Shown: piece by piece, positions 49,367-62,723 of the stretch | Numbering within the stretch: position 1 is the first letter of the stretch | Layout: each line of letters begins with the position of its first letter | From: Parapristionchus giblindavisi | Lineage: Eukaryota > Nematoda > Chromadorea > Rhabditida > Diplogasteridae | DNA length: 64,000 bases | Direction of reading: 5' to 3' | Assembly: GCA_943737045.1 (NCBI GenBank) | Contig: CALSFV010000010.1 | Location: forward strand, 1,054,001 to 1,118,000 | Position numbers and translations under genes: made by a program | Notes under the pieces: generated by a model | What the model was told of the DNA's origin: nothing | The model's database searches: none | Seen by the model: the letters and a program-made list of their open reading frames with translations, nothing else

Positions 49367-49798
49367 CAAGGGGATGGTCGTAACTGGTCCTGGCCATATG
49401 AGATGGCAATAACATGGCTAGCATCAGTTTTCGATGCTGATTACGAATCCGTTTCCAGAAAGTGCCTAATCGACCTGATATTCGAGAAAATCGGTATTGA
49501 AATTTGGCTTGTTAATTCGAAAAGTCGTGTAGTTTCCTTCACAAAGTATCTGGATTGCATCGGAAAGATCCGGCAATGTAAGGTAAACTATTGCGAGAGT
49601 TTATAGATGAGTTCACCAGCCCACCCGGACGGTTTGCACAGGAAACCACACGAATTTCCGAATTAAAATGTCGATTTCCTCGAAAATCAGGTCGATTAGG
49701 CACTTTCTGAAAACGGATTCGTAATCAGCATCGAAAACTGATCCTAGTCATGTTATTGCCATCTCATATGGCCAGGACCAGTTACGACCATCCCCTTG
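49367..49798. mobile_element. Tc4/Tc5-like foldback MITE
   Basis: A 432-bp palindromic element, ends CAAGGGGATGGTCG, flanked by TTA (49364-49366 and 49799-49801). The rebuilt target is TTTAG, one base off CTNAG. Nearly identical to 25429-25860. Confidence 0.85.
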
Positions 49799-50517
49799 TT
49801 AGTAAGCCAGAACGACCGTCAAAATACATACTCCCTCAAAATTATTGCTCTATCGCTTATATCGTTTTCAAAGAAAACTGGCTTACACCAGAATACTGTG
49901 AGACACTCACGATTAAAATTTTGAAAATAGAAGAAATATTCATTCCAAGCGTAAACATTAGGCAATGAACCCACATTTGACCGGGTTGTAGCTTACAGTG
50001 TAGCCAGTGTAGTCATGGGACACTTTTTACAATTTTTTTATATCTTTTGATCCAGGAAAGCAATCAAGGTCATCTTTTGAGTCAATGTACAGAATTTATC
50101 AAGGGATCCAAACATGATGTGTTGGTGTAATTAAATTAGTTTACTGTTGTGTGTGATGACGCTACCGAAGTACACTTTTTTGAAAATTTATATTTAGTGT
50201 AAAGTCCTGTTCTTCTGAAACATTGTGAAAATGGAGACATGCACTAGGGCAGCACAGACAGCAATTTCGGTATGGCTCTCACTCTGATTTTTTTTGCAAA
50301 TTTGATCCCCAAAATTTAAAACTGCTTCGAGATATGCTAACGACCCGTTCTAAGTGCGAAAATGATGCTAGTGGCGAGTGATGTTATGATAGTCATAGCT
50401 CTTAATTCGCCCTCAGGGCATGAACAACAATTTTTTGGAAGGCCTGATTTTGAGACTAATACTGTTCAGTGGGGAGGGCTTCGAAAATTATGGTTCCTCC
50501 GCAGACAACTATATTTA

Positions 50518-51918
50518 CAGGGTGCGTGATAATTACTTGGACTCGAACTTTTATCTGTATATCCCCTTAGAACGCGAGTTGAGCAACCAGTTTCATACCA
50601 TTATTTATTCAATTCATTAGTAACAAGTGTATGTCAATGGATTTCGATGTGTCCCCCTTTCGCGTTAATGCAAGCCCGGAGGAACTTCTCGAAGGCAATG
50701 TGCATTTTACGGAGGTAGTTGTCGTTGAGTTTGTTCCAGGCTCGGAGGGGAGCCGACATCAGGCTTGCCAGAGTATAGTACTTGGTAGTAGACATCTTGT
50801 TGTCCAGAACCCCCGGCACTGAGGTTCAGGGGATTCAAGTCAGGTGAGATGGGGTCATTCGTTGGGAGTGATGTAGTCGGGAATGTTCTCACCAAACCCT
50901 TGGTCTTCGCTTTGGCTGTTTCCTCCGCCCTGCTACTGCGTCCAAAAGCTCTGACCGAAGTGAGACTTGGTCCAGGGGAGGAGTGTGGCTTTCAGGATGT
51001 AGTTGATTTAGTAGTTCTGATTCACATTCACGCCTGGGGTCACAAAGACGAGAGGGATCCGACCAGTGGAGATGAAACCCGTAAACACCATCCCATAGTC
51101 AGGATGCGAGGTTGACCGGTGATGCCACCCAGTTTGGTAGATTCCTTGGAATCGTGAGTGATGATTGTGCTGTTCAGAGAATGGATCTCGCAATCGAGGT
51201 TAAAGAACTTTTTATCAACAAAGCAAGCGGTGAAATGTTCGTAAATGCGACACCGGTCAAGAAGGAGAGGGCATCGCATTCTGCGTAGATTGATCTTAGG
51301 ATCGGTCAAACCAAGCAGTTTACAGTACATGTATACGGCCTACATCAGGCAAGATTTGACGATGTTACGAATAAAGAAATCAGAGATACCGAGCTTTCAA
51401 GCGATTCCACCCAGGTTACGGTAGATCTTCTGGAGAATTATCTCTCAGTTCTGGGGTGAAGTAGCGGACACCGGTATTACTCGCACACGACGTTCACTTT
51501 CTTTGCCGAGTTAGTGGTACCGTCGGATGGCGTGGTAGACGATTCTCTTAGGAGCGTTGACCCGAACGATGATGTCGGAGGGCTGGATTCCTTCGCGATA
51601 TTGATTCAGGATCGCAGCTCTCATTGGCACAGTATTCTGGTCCAAGCTATTTTTCTTCCAAAGCAAGACAAAGGAGAGACCATTGCATTCGAGAGAGTTT
51701 ATATGTTGAGCGGTCGTTCTTGCTTTGAAAGTCATGAGAACGCTGTGTTGGGTTTGCTTTCACCAATGCTGACTAACTAGACCAATCGGTTTGAAACCTC
51801 GAATGGTTATATACGAAAGGTCAGCCATCATGATAGTGCAACTGGTGTTGGGAAATATCGATTAGCTGTGAGTGGGCAATCGGATGCAATCGAGTCCAAG
51901 TAATTTTCACGCACCCTG
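50518..51918 (-). mobile_element. Tc1/mariner-superfamily transposon, inactive
   Basis: Ends CAGGGTGCGTGATAATTACT and the mirror, flanked by TA (50516-50517 and 51919-51920), 1401 bp. The right arm of the giant palindrome carries the empty site at 63010-63011. Confidence 0.9.
50631..51735 (-). pseudogene. Tc-like transposase remnant
   Basis: Minus-strand fragments in shifting frames read, in order, an N-terminal DNA-binding-like part (AAILNQYREGIQPSDIIVRV), IPLVFVTPGVNVNQNYI, LLPWTKSHFGQSFW, then SPDLNPL with the third catalytic region, and a C-terminal GGHIEIH. The order matches Tc1/mariner DDE transposases of nematodes. Many stops and shifts make it non-functional. Confidence 0.8.
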
Positions 51919-53113
51919 TATTTCCCTTATTTTGGTTTAGCTGTGATTCCTCTCGGAGCCGCAGCAAAAGTTCTGCTGAAGTCATCTTGGTTAGAGCGCG
52001 TACGCTTTTAAAAAACCTGTGCTTTCTCTCTCTCTCACATCTCCCCCTGCGCCTCTTTTGATGAAATCTCTTATTTTCAAAGCTCCTAAATATGTTTGAG
52101 ATGTTCACAAAGGTTTTTAGGGGATAACTTCACTGAAAAAAAGTTAAAATTTTCAAAATATTAATTTTGATAAAATAAAGACTTTAAATTACTCTAATAT
52201 TTTCCTGGAACAGATTTCGTATGAAAAAGTAGAAATATCTGCGAAATAAAATATCTCTAGAGGCCAGAAATATATTTAGTTGATATAGTGAACAATTTAT
52301 GTAGGACGCTCAAACTAATTCTTATTACCTGCTAAATGACTTTAATAAACCCTTGCAATATCACCGCCAGCTACACTACGTGCGAAAAAATCAGAATAAT
52401 AATAATAAATAAATAAATAATAAATTTATGCGTTACAAGGATTACGCAGATAAAGTGAACAATTTATGTCGTGATGAATTACATAAAATACGGTGCCACA
52501 ACTTAGGTATCAAAGAAATAACAAATAATTATTACATATCGAAAAAAGAGACAAATTAATACTTTCTCGGGATGATTTAACAATTAATAGAGCTGCTATT
52601 GCTAAATTTATTCCAATTGAAAAAAATATTCTATATCTTTATTACATTTATTCTATAACTACAGTAATATCTCAATCAGATCTCAGTACCCGTATGCTTC
52701 AACTTGCAAATATTAGGAATAGTTTTTTTCAATGAGTTTTATTTTTAGATCATTAAATTTATTCCAATTGACTGCAAATACTAAATTGTAAGATTCATTG
52801 TATCAAGAAAGGATGTCATCAGGGATACTGAAGTTTTAGATTACACCTCCACTGGTATTCTTTATAGTATCTCTAAGGTATGCACTTTACTTACTTTTTC
52901 GTTGCAGTACTCTCCACTGTTGTAGTTTTGGCATACTGCAGTTATCGTCCGTTTAAAAAATATTGTTTTTGTCCTCCTTAAATGAATAAATATTGAATCT
53001 CGTTGAACAAAACACTGCTATGATAAGATCCACTTATAAATGTTTATGGTAATTTTGGAAATAAATTCAGTTAACGTCAAGTGAAATATGGCAACGATCC
53101 TTCATCAGCTTTA

Positions 53114-53222
53114 TGCACTGTTACATTTGCCTTACGTGTCTACGCCGTAACCCCCTCCGCCGCGTGTCCGACGCGACGGAGGGGGTTACGGCGTAGACAC
53201 GTAAGGCAAATGTAACAGTGCA
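53114..53222. mobile_element. 109-bp perfect hairpin element
   Basis: Two 46-base arms (TGCACTGTTACATTTGCC...CCCCCTCCG) are exact reverse complements around a 17-base loop, flanked by TTA on both sides (53111-53113 and 53223-53225). It is much more GC-rich than its surroundings. The right arm of the giant palindrome has the uninterrupted site at 59677-59679. A 3-bp TTA duplication fits PIF/Harbinger or Tc4/Tc5-type integration. Confidence 0.9.
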
Positions 53223-55478
53223 TTATCGATGAGAGGAAGAACACGTTAAAGATGTAGTGTTTCTCTAATTAAACCAACCGGCCCGAGTGATTATCCGGCG
53301 TGGTATCCACTCGAAATATTATATGATACGTCAAATTATCTACATAAACTCTCTAAAGTCCGTCGTTATACACCGATATGTAGCTCCGCCCATTTCTGAT
53401 TAACCATATATACATAGTGATTCTGACTCCACCCATTTAACTTCGCGGGCTCGGACACCGCTTGCAAACAGCTCAGCACCCAAAATATTTATTCATTTAA
53501 AAAGTAGCCTACGAGCGAGGTCTTCGAAGAAATATTCGGAAAAATACACACTTCAAAGTTGTCCATCCACGTTTATACGTCCGTCGAGTACATTTTCCAT
53601 CCCGATGATGACTCCCTTCCTCGGACGACGACCTCATTGACGATTCTGATGAAGAAGATTCGCTAATATAATGACTAAGAAACATTGAGGAGAGAATATC
53701 ATCGCTTCAAACACTTTACAGTTCACAACATTCAACAAACTTTTTGGTCCAAGTCAATAAGACTTTTGATCTTTGAACTTTGTCAGTTTCGAGAAGGCTT
53801 TCAGATACCCTATTCATGAACGTTGGTAAACCTTGTCTATGGTCTACGAACGTTTCGTCGCTAGAGCATACGGAGGGAAGTAGGACAAGAATAAATCGAT
53901 GATCAAAGAATGCGGATTGATCTAGAAATTAACTGATGCTGCTTATCAAATTCACACTGACAATGAGATTTTTCATGCACTCTCTGCTATGATCAATTAC
54001 TAAACACTAATTCCACTTCATCTCACTCCACAAATATCGATTGATCTTGTCCATTTGTATGCATAGTGTACGCAAGAGACTATCAATGTGATCTACTATC
54101 TTTAGGAATCAGACATACAAGATTAAGACTATCGATTGATCTACCGTAACATGGTCTGCGGTACCACATCAAGATGCTTACAAAATGACCTTGCTAGTTG
54201 CTCATTAGTATACAGTCGAAAGAAATCGCGCGTATGGTATGAGGAGTGACAATTATGGTAAGGGAAAGAAGTACTATATTAAGAATGAGAGATGTCTACG
54301 GTATTAGGTACTACGGTATTAGGGCAAATACAGGATACCCATGCAAAACACGTGAACACTAATCTGTCCACGAAGCCATACCAGCCGTACAAGGAGTAAA
54401 CCCGGTGAGCTTTAGAACTGCTCGGTACCGGGAGTACCCCACGAACGGACATTCCGGGATATGGAACCGAAAGACAGAGGACTAACTAACAAACTAAGAT
54501 CAGAAAGATCGATACGACTATTGTGGGATGGGATACGGTACCTCGCTGAAGGAACAGACGTATCCCTGCGTAGATGAACGACGAATCCACATGTAGGTGA
54601 GCGTAGAGAAGTTGAGGAACAGCAAGACGGTCATCGAAGTTGTCGTTCAGCCGATGAGATTAGACGGACATGTGGTATGAGACGATGAGACGATAAACTA
54701 TAATGGAATAATGGCTTATATACTGTTTCTACTGTAGGTGGGTAATACAAGATATTCATTAGAAAACGGATAAGGTACCTTACTGAAGAAGACGCAACCT
54801 TGCCTAGAAGAACGACGAATCCACACGCAGAAGATAGTAGAGTACAGCCGTCGTAGTTGAGCGGATGAGAGGAGAAGACGGGAAGGTAGAATGAACAGAC
54901 AAATGATTATCAGAGTAAGGATTGTACCTTATATGCGCATTGCCAAACACGCTCACGCGCTCGATGTTTACGTTCTAGAAGGATAGAAAGGAATTATCTG
55001 CCCTATTCCTAACTGAGGGCACGTGCATTCATTCAATCAATGGTCAGCATTACAGAGTAGATCGCTTGACTAGACTCCATCTTGATCGATATCTCCATTG
55101 ATTGATTGACTGAGTGCACTCAGTTCGATAACTCTAGGAATAGGGCAGATCATTCCTTTCTATCCTTCTAGAACGTAAACATCGAGCGCGTGAGCGGGTT
55201 TGGCAATGCGCATATAAGGCACAATCCTTACTCTGATAATCATTTGTGTGTTCATTCCACCTTCCCGTCATCACCTCTCATCGCCCCGTCTTCTCCTCTC
55301 ACCGGCTCAACAACGATTGCGATGATCGTCTAGATGTCTCTCATCTTCCGGAGTACTCTTCCCTTATCGCCTATTGATTCGACATTCGTCTAATCAAGGA
55401 TGCGTCTTCGGTAAGGGTCTGTTTTTCATGGATATCCTGTATTAGCCACCATACACCCCTACAGTAGACATCCATATA

Positions 55479-56717
55479 TTAGGTTGTCGGGAAAGTCTTG
55501 ATAACTCTGTTTGCCTTTCCACTGTGTGTCGCAGTTGCACTGTGGTTTTCTCTCGTTACTAGTGAATACCAAGCAGTGAAGGGCCTTTGCAGTAAACACC
55601 TCCCCATTCCATTCCCATCAGTCAGGCTGTAGTAGTGCAACGATGTATGTCCCTAGTGATTTTTACAACCGCGATGTTCCACTTTACCTCTTCCTATCCG
55701 ACACCACGATGAAGGATTCGGATACCCTCCTGAAGATTTTTTATCGCACACATGCCCACACTACAACAGCATCAATAATTGGTTCCATCGCTTCAAAGGA
55801 AACGACATTTCCTTCCATAAACGGCAGACACCGTGAGTTGGATTTGGACACGTCGAAGAAACTTGTGGAATCAGACCCATTTCTAAGTGTCCGTAAAGTA
55901 GTCGTCACACTTAGAGTCCACCATAGCACAGTCGAGGAATATCGGAAATCCATTGGAATAAGAAAATTTCTCGGTCGATTCATACCCCATGATTCCACCA
56001 AAACCAACCTTGATCGTCGAATCGATGATTCCATTACCCATCCCACTCTCCACTCTGGGGATCGATGGCTGGACCGGCTCATAACGGGGGATGAAAAGTG
56101 GGTCTACTACGATAACAACCACAGGCGAGCCGAGTGGGTTGAACAACGAGAAACCCCACAGTATGCCCCCAAACGTAACCTACGCCCCCAAAAACCCATG
56201 CCGTCAGTGTGATTGGGAATGGATGGTGTGATCAGCTGGCAGCTGCTCCCCGAGGGTATGAGAATTACCAGGGCCAAGTACGTCACACAACTACGGAATA
56301 TGATGAAGACAGTCGATCATTCAAGCCTGAAGGACAAAAAAGTATATTATCATCACGATAGCGTCCATCACCATGCCTCCAATAAAGTCAGGCAGGAACT
56401 GGCCGTATATGGATGGACGGTTCTCCATCACCCCCCGCATTTTCCTGACTTGGCCCCGTCAGATTACTACCTTTTCGCAAGCCTGACCCGTGCCCTTCGA
56501 GATAGGACCTTCAAGTTCCGTGGAAGTGTCGAGTCTGCACTCAAGCAATACTTCACTTCGCGCCCAGCTGGGTTCTACAAAGAGGGAAACCACACATTGA
56601 CCGAACGTTGGTGCTACATTTGTTGATCATGATGGAGCATTTAACCCATAATGTACTTCTCTTTGCTTCGAGAAAAAAACGATTGAAAAAGTTATCAAGA
56701 CTTTCCCGACAACCTAA
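55479..56717 (+). mobile_element. mariner transposon, nearly intact
   Basis: Terminal repeats of about 28 bases, TTAGGTTGTCGGGAAAGTCT and the mirror, with TA on both sides (55477-55478 and 56718-56719), 1239 bp. The matching copies at 54710-54730 and near 57565 lack it. Confidence 0.95.
55643..56626 (+). pseudogene. mariner D,D34D transposase with two lesions
   Basis: The catalytic core is readable: TGDEKWVYYDN, then HHDSVHHH, then FPDLAPSDYYLF. Exactly 34 residues separate the second and third aspartates, the mariner spacing. Two lesions are visible. The conserved WFHRFKGNDISF lies in another frame (about 55770-55820) from the following GRHRELDLD, implying a one-base shift. A TGA at 56210-56212 stands where a tryptophan codon is expected. 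The start of the protein is uncertain. Apart from these lesions it is little decayed, so the insertion is fairly recent. Confidence 0.9.
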
Positions 56718-59700
56718 TATAAGCCATTATTCCATTATAGTTTATCGTCTCATCCCACATGCCCGTCTTCTTCGTCTTCATCTTCTGCTGAACAACAACT
56801 TCGATGATCGTCTTGCTGTTTCTCAACTTCTCTACGCTCACCTACATGTCGAATCCTCATCCATCTACGCAGGGATATATAGGACATTGGACACGGAGGG
56901 ATAGGCACGTCTATTCCATCAGTGAGGTACCTTATCCAAAACCACAATAGTCGTATCGATCTTTCTGATCTTAGTTTGTTAGTTAGTCCTCTGTCTTACG
57001 GTTCCGTAGCCCGGAATGTCCGTTCGTGGGGTACTCCCGGTACCGAGCAACTATAAGGCTCACCGGGTTTACTCTTTGTACGGCTGGGTATGGATTCGTG
57101 GACAGATTAGTATTCACGTATTTTGCATGGATATCCTGTATACTCAGCATTAGAGAGTAGATCACTTGACTAGACTCCATCTTGTTTGATATCTCCATTG
57201 ATTGACTGAGTGCACGAGCACTCAGTTCGATAACTCTAGGAACAGGGCAGATTATTCCTTGCAATCCTTCTAGAACGTAAACATCGAGCGCGTGAGCGGA
57301 TGTGCGTGCTCCTTGGCGATCCGCATATAAGTCATCATTATTCCTCCCATTGTCATTTATAGATTCATCCCATGGTCCCGACTCCATCGCTCACCGGCTC
57401 AACTGCGATGATCGTCTCATCTTCCGGAGTACTCTTCGCTTATCGCATGTGGATTCGTCGTTCGTCTAGTCAAGGATGCGTCTTCTTCAGTAAGGTACCT
57501 TATCCGTTTTTTTCTTCATGGATATCCTGTATTATCCACCATACACCGCTACAGTAGAAACAGTATATGATCCATTATTCCATTATAGTTTATCGTCTCA
57601 TCTCACATGCCCGTCTTCTCTCATCGGCTGAACAACAACTTCGATGATCGTCTGGTTGTTTCTCAACTTCTCTACGCTCACCTATATGTGGATTCGTCGT
57701 TCATCTACGCAGGGATACGTCTATTTCATCAGTGAGGTACCGTATCCCACCCCTACAATAGTCGTATCGATCTTTCTGAGCTTAGTTAGTTAGTTAGTCC
57801 TCTGTCTTTCGTATCCGTAGCCCGGAATGTCCGTTCGTGGTGTACTCCCGGTACCGAGCAATTAAAAGGCTCACCGGATTTACTCCTTGTACGGCTGGGT
57901 ATGGCTTCGTGGACAGATTAGTGTTCACGTGTTTTGCATGGGTTATCCTGTATTAGCCCTAATATCGTAGACATCTCTCATTCTTGGTATGTACTTCTTT
58001 CCCTTACCATAACTGGCACTCATACCTCATACCATGCGCACTATTTATGTCCACTGTATACTAATGAGCAACTAACAAGGTCATTTTGTATGCATCTTGA
58101 TGTGGAAGTAGATCAATCGATAGTCTTAATCTTGTATGTCTGATTCCTAAAGAAAGTAGATCACATTGATAGTCTCTTGCGTACACTATGCATACAAATG
58201 GACAAGATCAATCGATATTTGTGGAGTGAGATGAAGTGGAATTAGTGTCTAGTAATTGATCATAGCAGAGAGTGCATGAAAAATCTCATTGTCAGTGTGA
58301 ATTTGATAAGCAGCATCAGTTAATTTCTAGATCAATCCGCATTCTTTGATCATCGATTTATTCTTTTCCTACTTCCCTCCGTATGCTCTAGCGACGAAAC
58401 GTTCGTAGACTGTAGACAAGGTTTACCAACGTTCATGAATAGGGTATCTGAAAGCCTTCTCGAAACTGACAAAGTTCAAAGATCAACGGTCTTGTTGACT
58501 TGGACCAAAGAGTTTGTCAAATGTTGTGAACTGTAAAATGTTTGAAGCGATGATATACTCTCCTACATGTTTACTCATTGTTTCTTACAAGGAGACTCTC
58601 ACAACTTAATTTGGCGATGAGATATGTGTTATAGTTCATTTGAAAGCCCTTTTTCTGTAGATTAAGAATATGTGCTTTAAAAATGCAAAAGAGTTCTGTG
58701 CACGGACTTAAAGCCTGTCAAATGTTGAGCAATTGCCACCTCGCAATGATGCGCACACTGGTGGGTTAGTTCTACGCGTTATTTCTGCGAGCTAGTATTG
58801 GCCCAGAGATAAAGATGAGTTATTACGATATATCTGAAGAACTTGGTTAGGCTAGACCCATGAAAGATGTTAAATAACAGTGTGAAACTACTACAAAAGA
58901 ATGAAGAAGGTTCCCTACAGCCGGTTCAAGTGCATTCTCGTCGACGCTTGCAACCCACTATTGGAAGGAAAACTGGGGAAACGGAAAACGAGGACCACTA
59001 GCCAGCTCTACCACCACTAGCTCGCAGAAATAACACGGAGACCTAGCCTACCAGTGCGCGCATCATTGCGAGGTGGCAATTGCTACTTAATTTGACATGC
59101 TTTAGTCCGTGCACAGACCTCTTTTGCATTTTTAAAGCACATATTCTTAATCTACAGAAAAAGGGCTTCCAAATGAACTATAACACATATCTCATCGCCA
59201 AATTAAGTTGTGAGAGTCTCCTTGTTAGTCATTATATTAGCGAATCTTCATCATCAGAATCGTCAATGTGGTCGTCGTCTGAGGAAGGGTGTCATCATCG
59301 GGATGGAAATGTACTCCACGGACGTCTAAACGTGGATGGACAACTTTGAAGTGTGTATATTTCCGAATGTTTCCTCGAAGACCTCACTCGTAGGCTACTT
59401 TTTAAATGAATAAAGATTTTGGGTGAAGAGCTGTTTGCAAGCGGTGTCCAAGCCCGCGAAGTTATATGGGTGGAGTCAGAATCACTATGTATATATGGTT
59501 AATCAGAAATGGGCGGAGCTACATATCAGGGTATAACGACGGACTTTAGAGAGTTTATGTAGATAATTGGACGTATCATATAATATTTCGAGTGGATACC
59601 ACGCCGGACAATCACTCGGGCCGGTTGGTTTAATTAGAGAAACACTACATCTTTAACGTGTTCTTCCTCTCATCGATAAAGCTGATGAAGGATCGTTGCC

Positions 59701-60689
59701 ATATTTCACTTGACTTGAACTGAATTTATTTCCAAAATTACCATAAACATTTATAAGTGGATCTTATCATAGCAGTGTTTTGTTCAACGAGATTCAATAT
59801 TTATTCATGGAAGGAGGACAAAAACAATATTTTTTTAAACGGACGATAACTGCAGTATGCCAAAACTACAACAGCGGAGAGTACTGCAACGAAAAAGTAA
59901 GTAAAGTGCATACCTTAGAGATACTATAAAGAATACCAGTGGAGGTGTAATCTAAAACTTCAGTATCCCTGATGACATCCTTTCTTGATACAATGAATCT
60001 TACAATTTAGTATTTGCAGTCAATTGGAATAAATTTAATGATCTAAAAATAAAACTCATTGAAAAAAACTATTCCTAATATTTGCAAGTTGAAGCATACG
60101 GGTACTGAGATCTGATTGAGATATTACTGTAGTTATAGAATAAATTTAATAAAGATATAGAATATTTTTTTCAATTGGAATAAATTTAGCAATAGCAGCT
60201 CCATTAATTGTTAAATCATCCCGAGAAAGTATTAATTTGTCTTTTTTTCGATATGTAATAATATTTGTTATTTCTTTGATACGTAAGTTGTGGCACCATA
60301 TTTTATGCAATTCATCACATAAATTGTTCACTATATCTGCGTTATCCTTGTAACGCGTAAATTTATTATTATTTATTTATTATTATGGTTATTCTGATTT
60401 TTTTCGCACGTAGTGTAGCTGGCGGTGATATTGCAAGTGTTTATTAAAGTCATTTAGCAGGTTATAAGAATTAGTTTGAGCGTCCTGCATAAATTGTTCA
60501 CTATATCAACTAAATATAATTCTGACCTCAAGAGATTTTTCTTTCGCAGATATTTCTACTTTTTCATAATAAATCTGTGCCAATAAAATTGTTAGATCCA
60601 TTTAGAATCTTTATTTTATCAAAATTATTATTTTGAAATTTTTAATTTTTTGTTCAGTGAAGTTGTTCCCGTCCGCCACCCGTCTCAAT

Positions 60690-61750
60690 AGTGGTGTTAT
60701 ATATCACACTATCTGAGAAAATTCAACAACTGAATTTTTTTTTGGTATCGACGAAAAATGGATTTTTCTGTTTTATGTATGATAATTACAGGCTCCATGA
60801 GTGTAGTTCGCTGGTACTTGGAAATTCCTTCCAATTGAAAATTCGCTTCAGGAGGTGACCACACAACGATTTGGCGCCTTTTCCTAAAAGGTTTATTTCG
60901 AATCCAATCGATTCGGGAGTGGGTGCAATGGACTCCTTGACAAATTCTAAGAAACTATTGCTGAGGAAAGTTTTTTGATCAACGGTCATCGAAGGCTGGA
61001 ATTTTAATTCACATTTAATTAATTTCCACTATTTTTCATGGCGAATGTAAACTTTTTATTTGTCCAATCGCTTCAACATGTGATAATTATGGAAAATAGT
61101 GAGAATTAATTTAATGTAAACGTTTTTTTTTCGAAAATTCCCAATTCCAGCGTTCGTTGACCTTTGATCGAAAAACTCTCCTAAGCAATAAGTTCTTAGA
61201 ATTAGACAAGGATTCGAATGCGCCCAGTCCCAAATCGATTAGATTAGAAATAAACTTTTTAAGGAACGTCGCCAATCCTCACCACAATTGAATACAGCAA
61301 ACAAAATTGATTCGTTTATAAACTTGCCTTGATTTAAAAATTATCAATATTAAACTGAAGGTGTAATATAATATGCAGGAGCTATTGAGCAAATAAAAAA
61401 TTTACCTGGGCCATGGGAAAATAGTGAGAATTAATTTAATGTGAATTTGTTTCTGAAAAATCCCGAATTCCAGCCTTCGTTGATCTTTGATCAAAAAACT
61501 TTCCACAGCAATAGTTTCTTAGAATTCGCCAAGGAGTCCATTGCACCCACTCCCGAATCGATTGGATACGAAATAAACCTTTTAGGAAAAGGCGCCAAAT
61601 CGTTGTGTGATTTTCAATTGGAAGAAATTTCCAAGTACCAGCGAACTACACTCATGGAGCCTGTAATTATCATACATAAAACAGAAAAATCCATTTTTCG
61701 TCGATACCACACATATGTCGACTTTCTCAGATAGTGTGTTATATCGAGTT
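60690..61750. repeat. Palindromic element inside the right arm
   Basis: About 60713-61010 is the reverse complement of about 61455-61737. A third, direct, more diverged copy of the inner part lies at 61091-61270. No coding function. It belongs to the block absent from the left arm of the giant palindrome. Confidence 0.8.
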
Positions 61751-61941
61751 GAGTGCGCGCGATGACTCTCTGCGTCTCTGCCCATCGATCTCGTCTTCTC
61801 ATCTGGCCACTCTATCACTGATCTAGCACTGAAACGGAACCACTTCCTATCTTATAATCAATACTATTGTCATTTTGCAGACATAGAGGCAAATTGTCCT
61901 AACTTATCATTCAATTGTGCATGCTTGAAACAACTTTCTTA

Positions 61942-62359
61942 CAAGGGAATGCCCTGAAGCCACACTCACCGATCGGGTCCAAATTTTTACTGGAGGTACA
62001 TTTCATATAGGGATGAGTTTTGGCGGTATCAGAAATTGCAAAGCTTTTCTTTGAAATTTTAAAATTTATTTAAAAATGGACAAAAAACAATGAAAACACT
62101 TTCAAAATCGATTTTTTGCAATCAAATTTGCATATCTGAATGCGTTAACCTTTCTCAATTTGCATACGATGTTTTGGAGCTACTTCTGATAAAGATGTGC
62201 ACACTGAAAATTTTATCATCCATTTAAAAAAAATAATTTTAAAATTTCAAAGAAGAGCTTTGCAATTTCTGATACTGCCAAACCTCATCCCTATATGAGA
62301 CGTATCTCCAGTAAAAAATTGAACCTGATCGGTGAGTGTGGCTTCAGGGCATTCCCTTG
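61942..62359. mobile_element. Tc4/Tc5-like foldback MITE, second subfamily
   Basis: A 418-bp palindromic element, ends CAAGGGAATGCCCTGAAGCC and the mirror, flanked by TTA (61939-61941 and 62360-62362). The rebuilt target is CTTAG, an exact CTNAG. Confidence 0.85.
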
Positions 62360-62383
62360 TTAGTTCTTCATCGTTATTATTAA

Positions 62384-62723
62384 AGATGGTGGCCCGCGAA
62401 TGTTCAGATAAATCACTACACCTCTCTTATGCGAATGCAAAGTGATATGCGAAGAGTTAGCCCAGACTGTCATCCATCCCATAGCGCAGTGGTAAACGTT
62501 CAGACTCGTTACCCGTTTGACGCAAGTTCAAAACCTATTGCCGAATTTCCTCAACTTTCAAAAAGCGCGCCCTTCCCTGAACCGGGCCTGATGGTTCATT
62601 AATGTTTCTAGCGATCAATAGACTAAATCAGCACAAAATAAATAGTGTACTGTACGTAGAATAACTTTTGCTACCTTTCTGTCTTCACAGTTTGTTCACG
62701 AAAATATTCGTGGGACACCACCT
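62384..62723 (+). mobile_element. TTAA-flanked element with tRNA-like boxes
   Basis: Close relative of 13302-13630, about 95% identical by eye, flanked by TTAA at 62380-62383 and 62724-62727. It lies only 20 bases from the Tc4/Tc5-like element. Confidence 0.85.

Noticed and set aside
56983..57387. 134-codon minus frame in the giant palindrome
   Set aside because: It lies in repeated, inverted non-coding units; other copies of the same unit do not keep the frame open.
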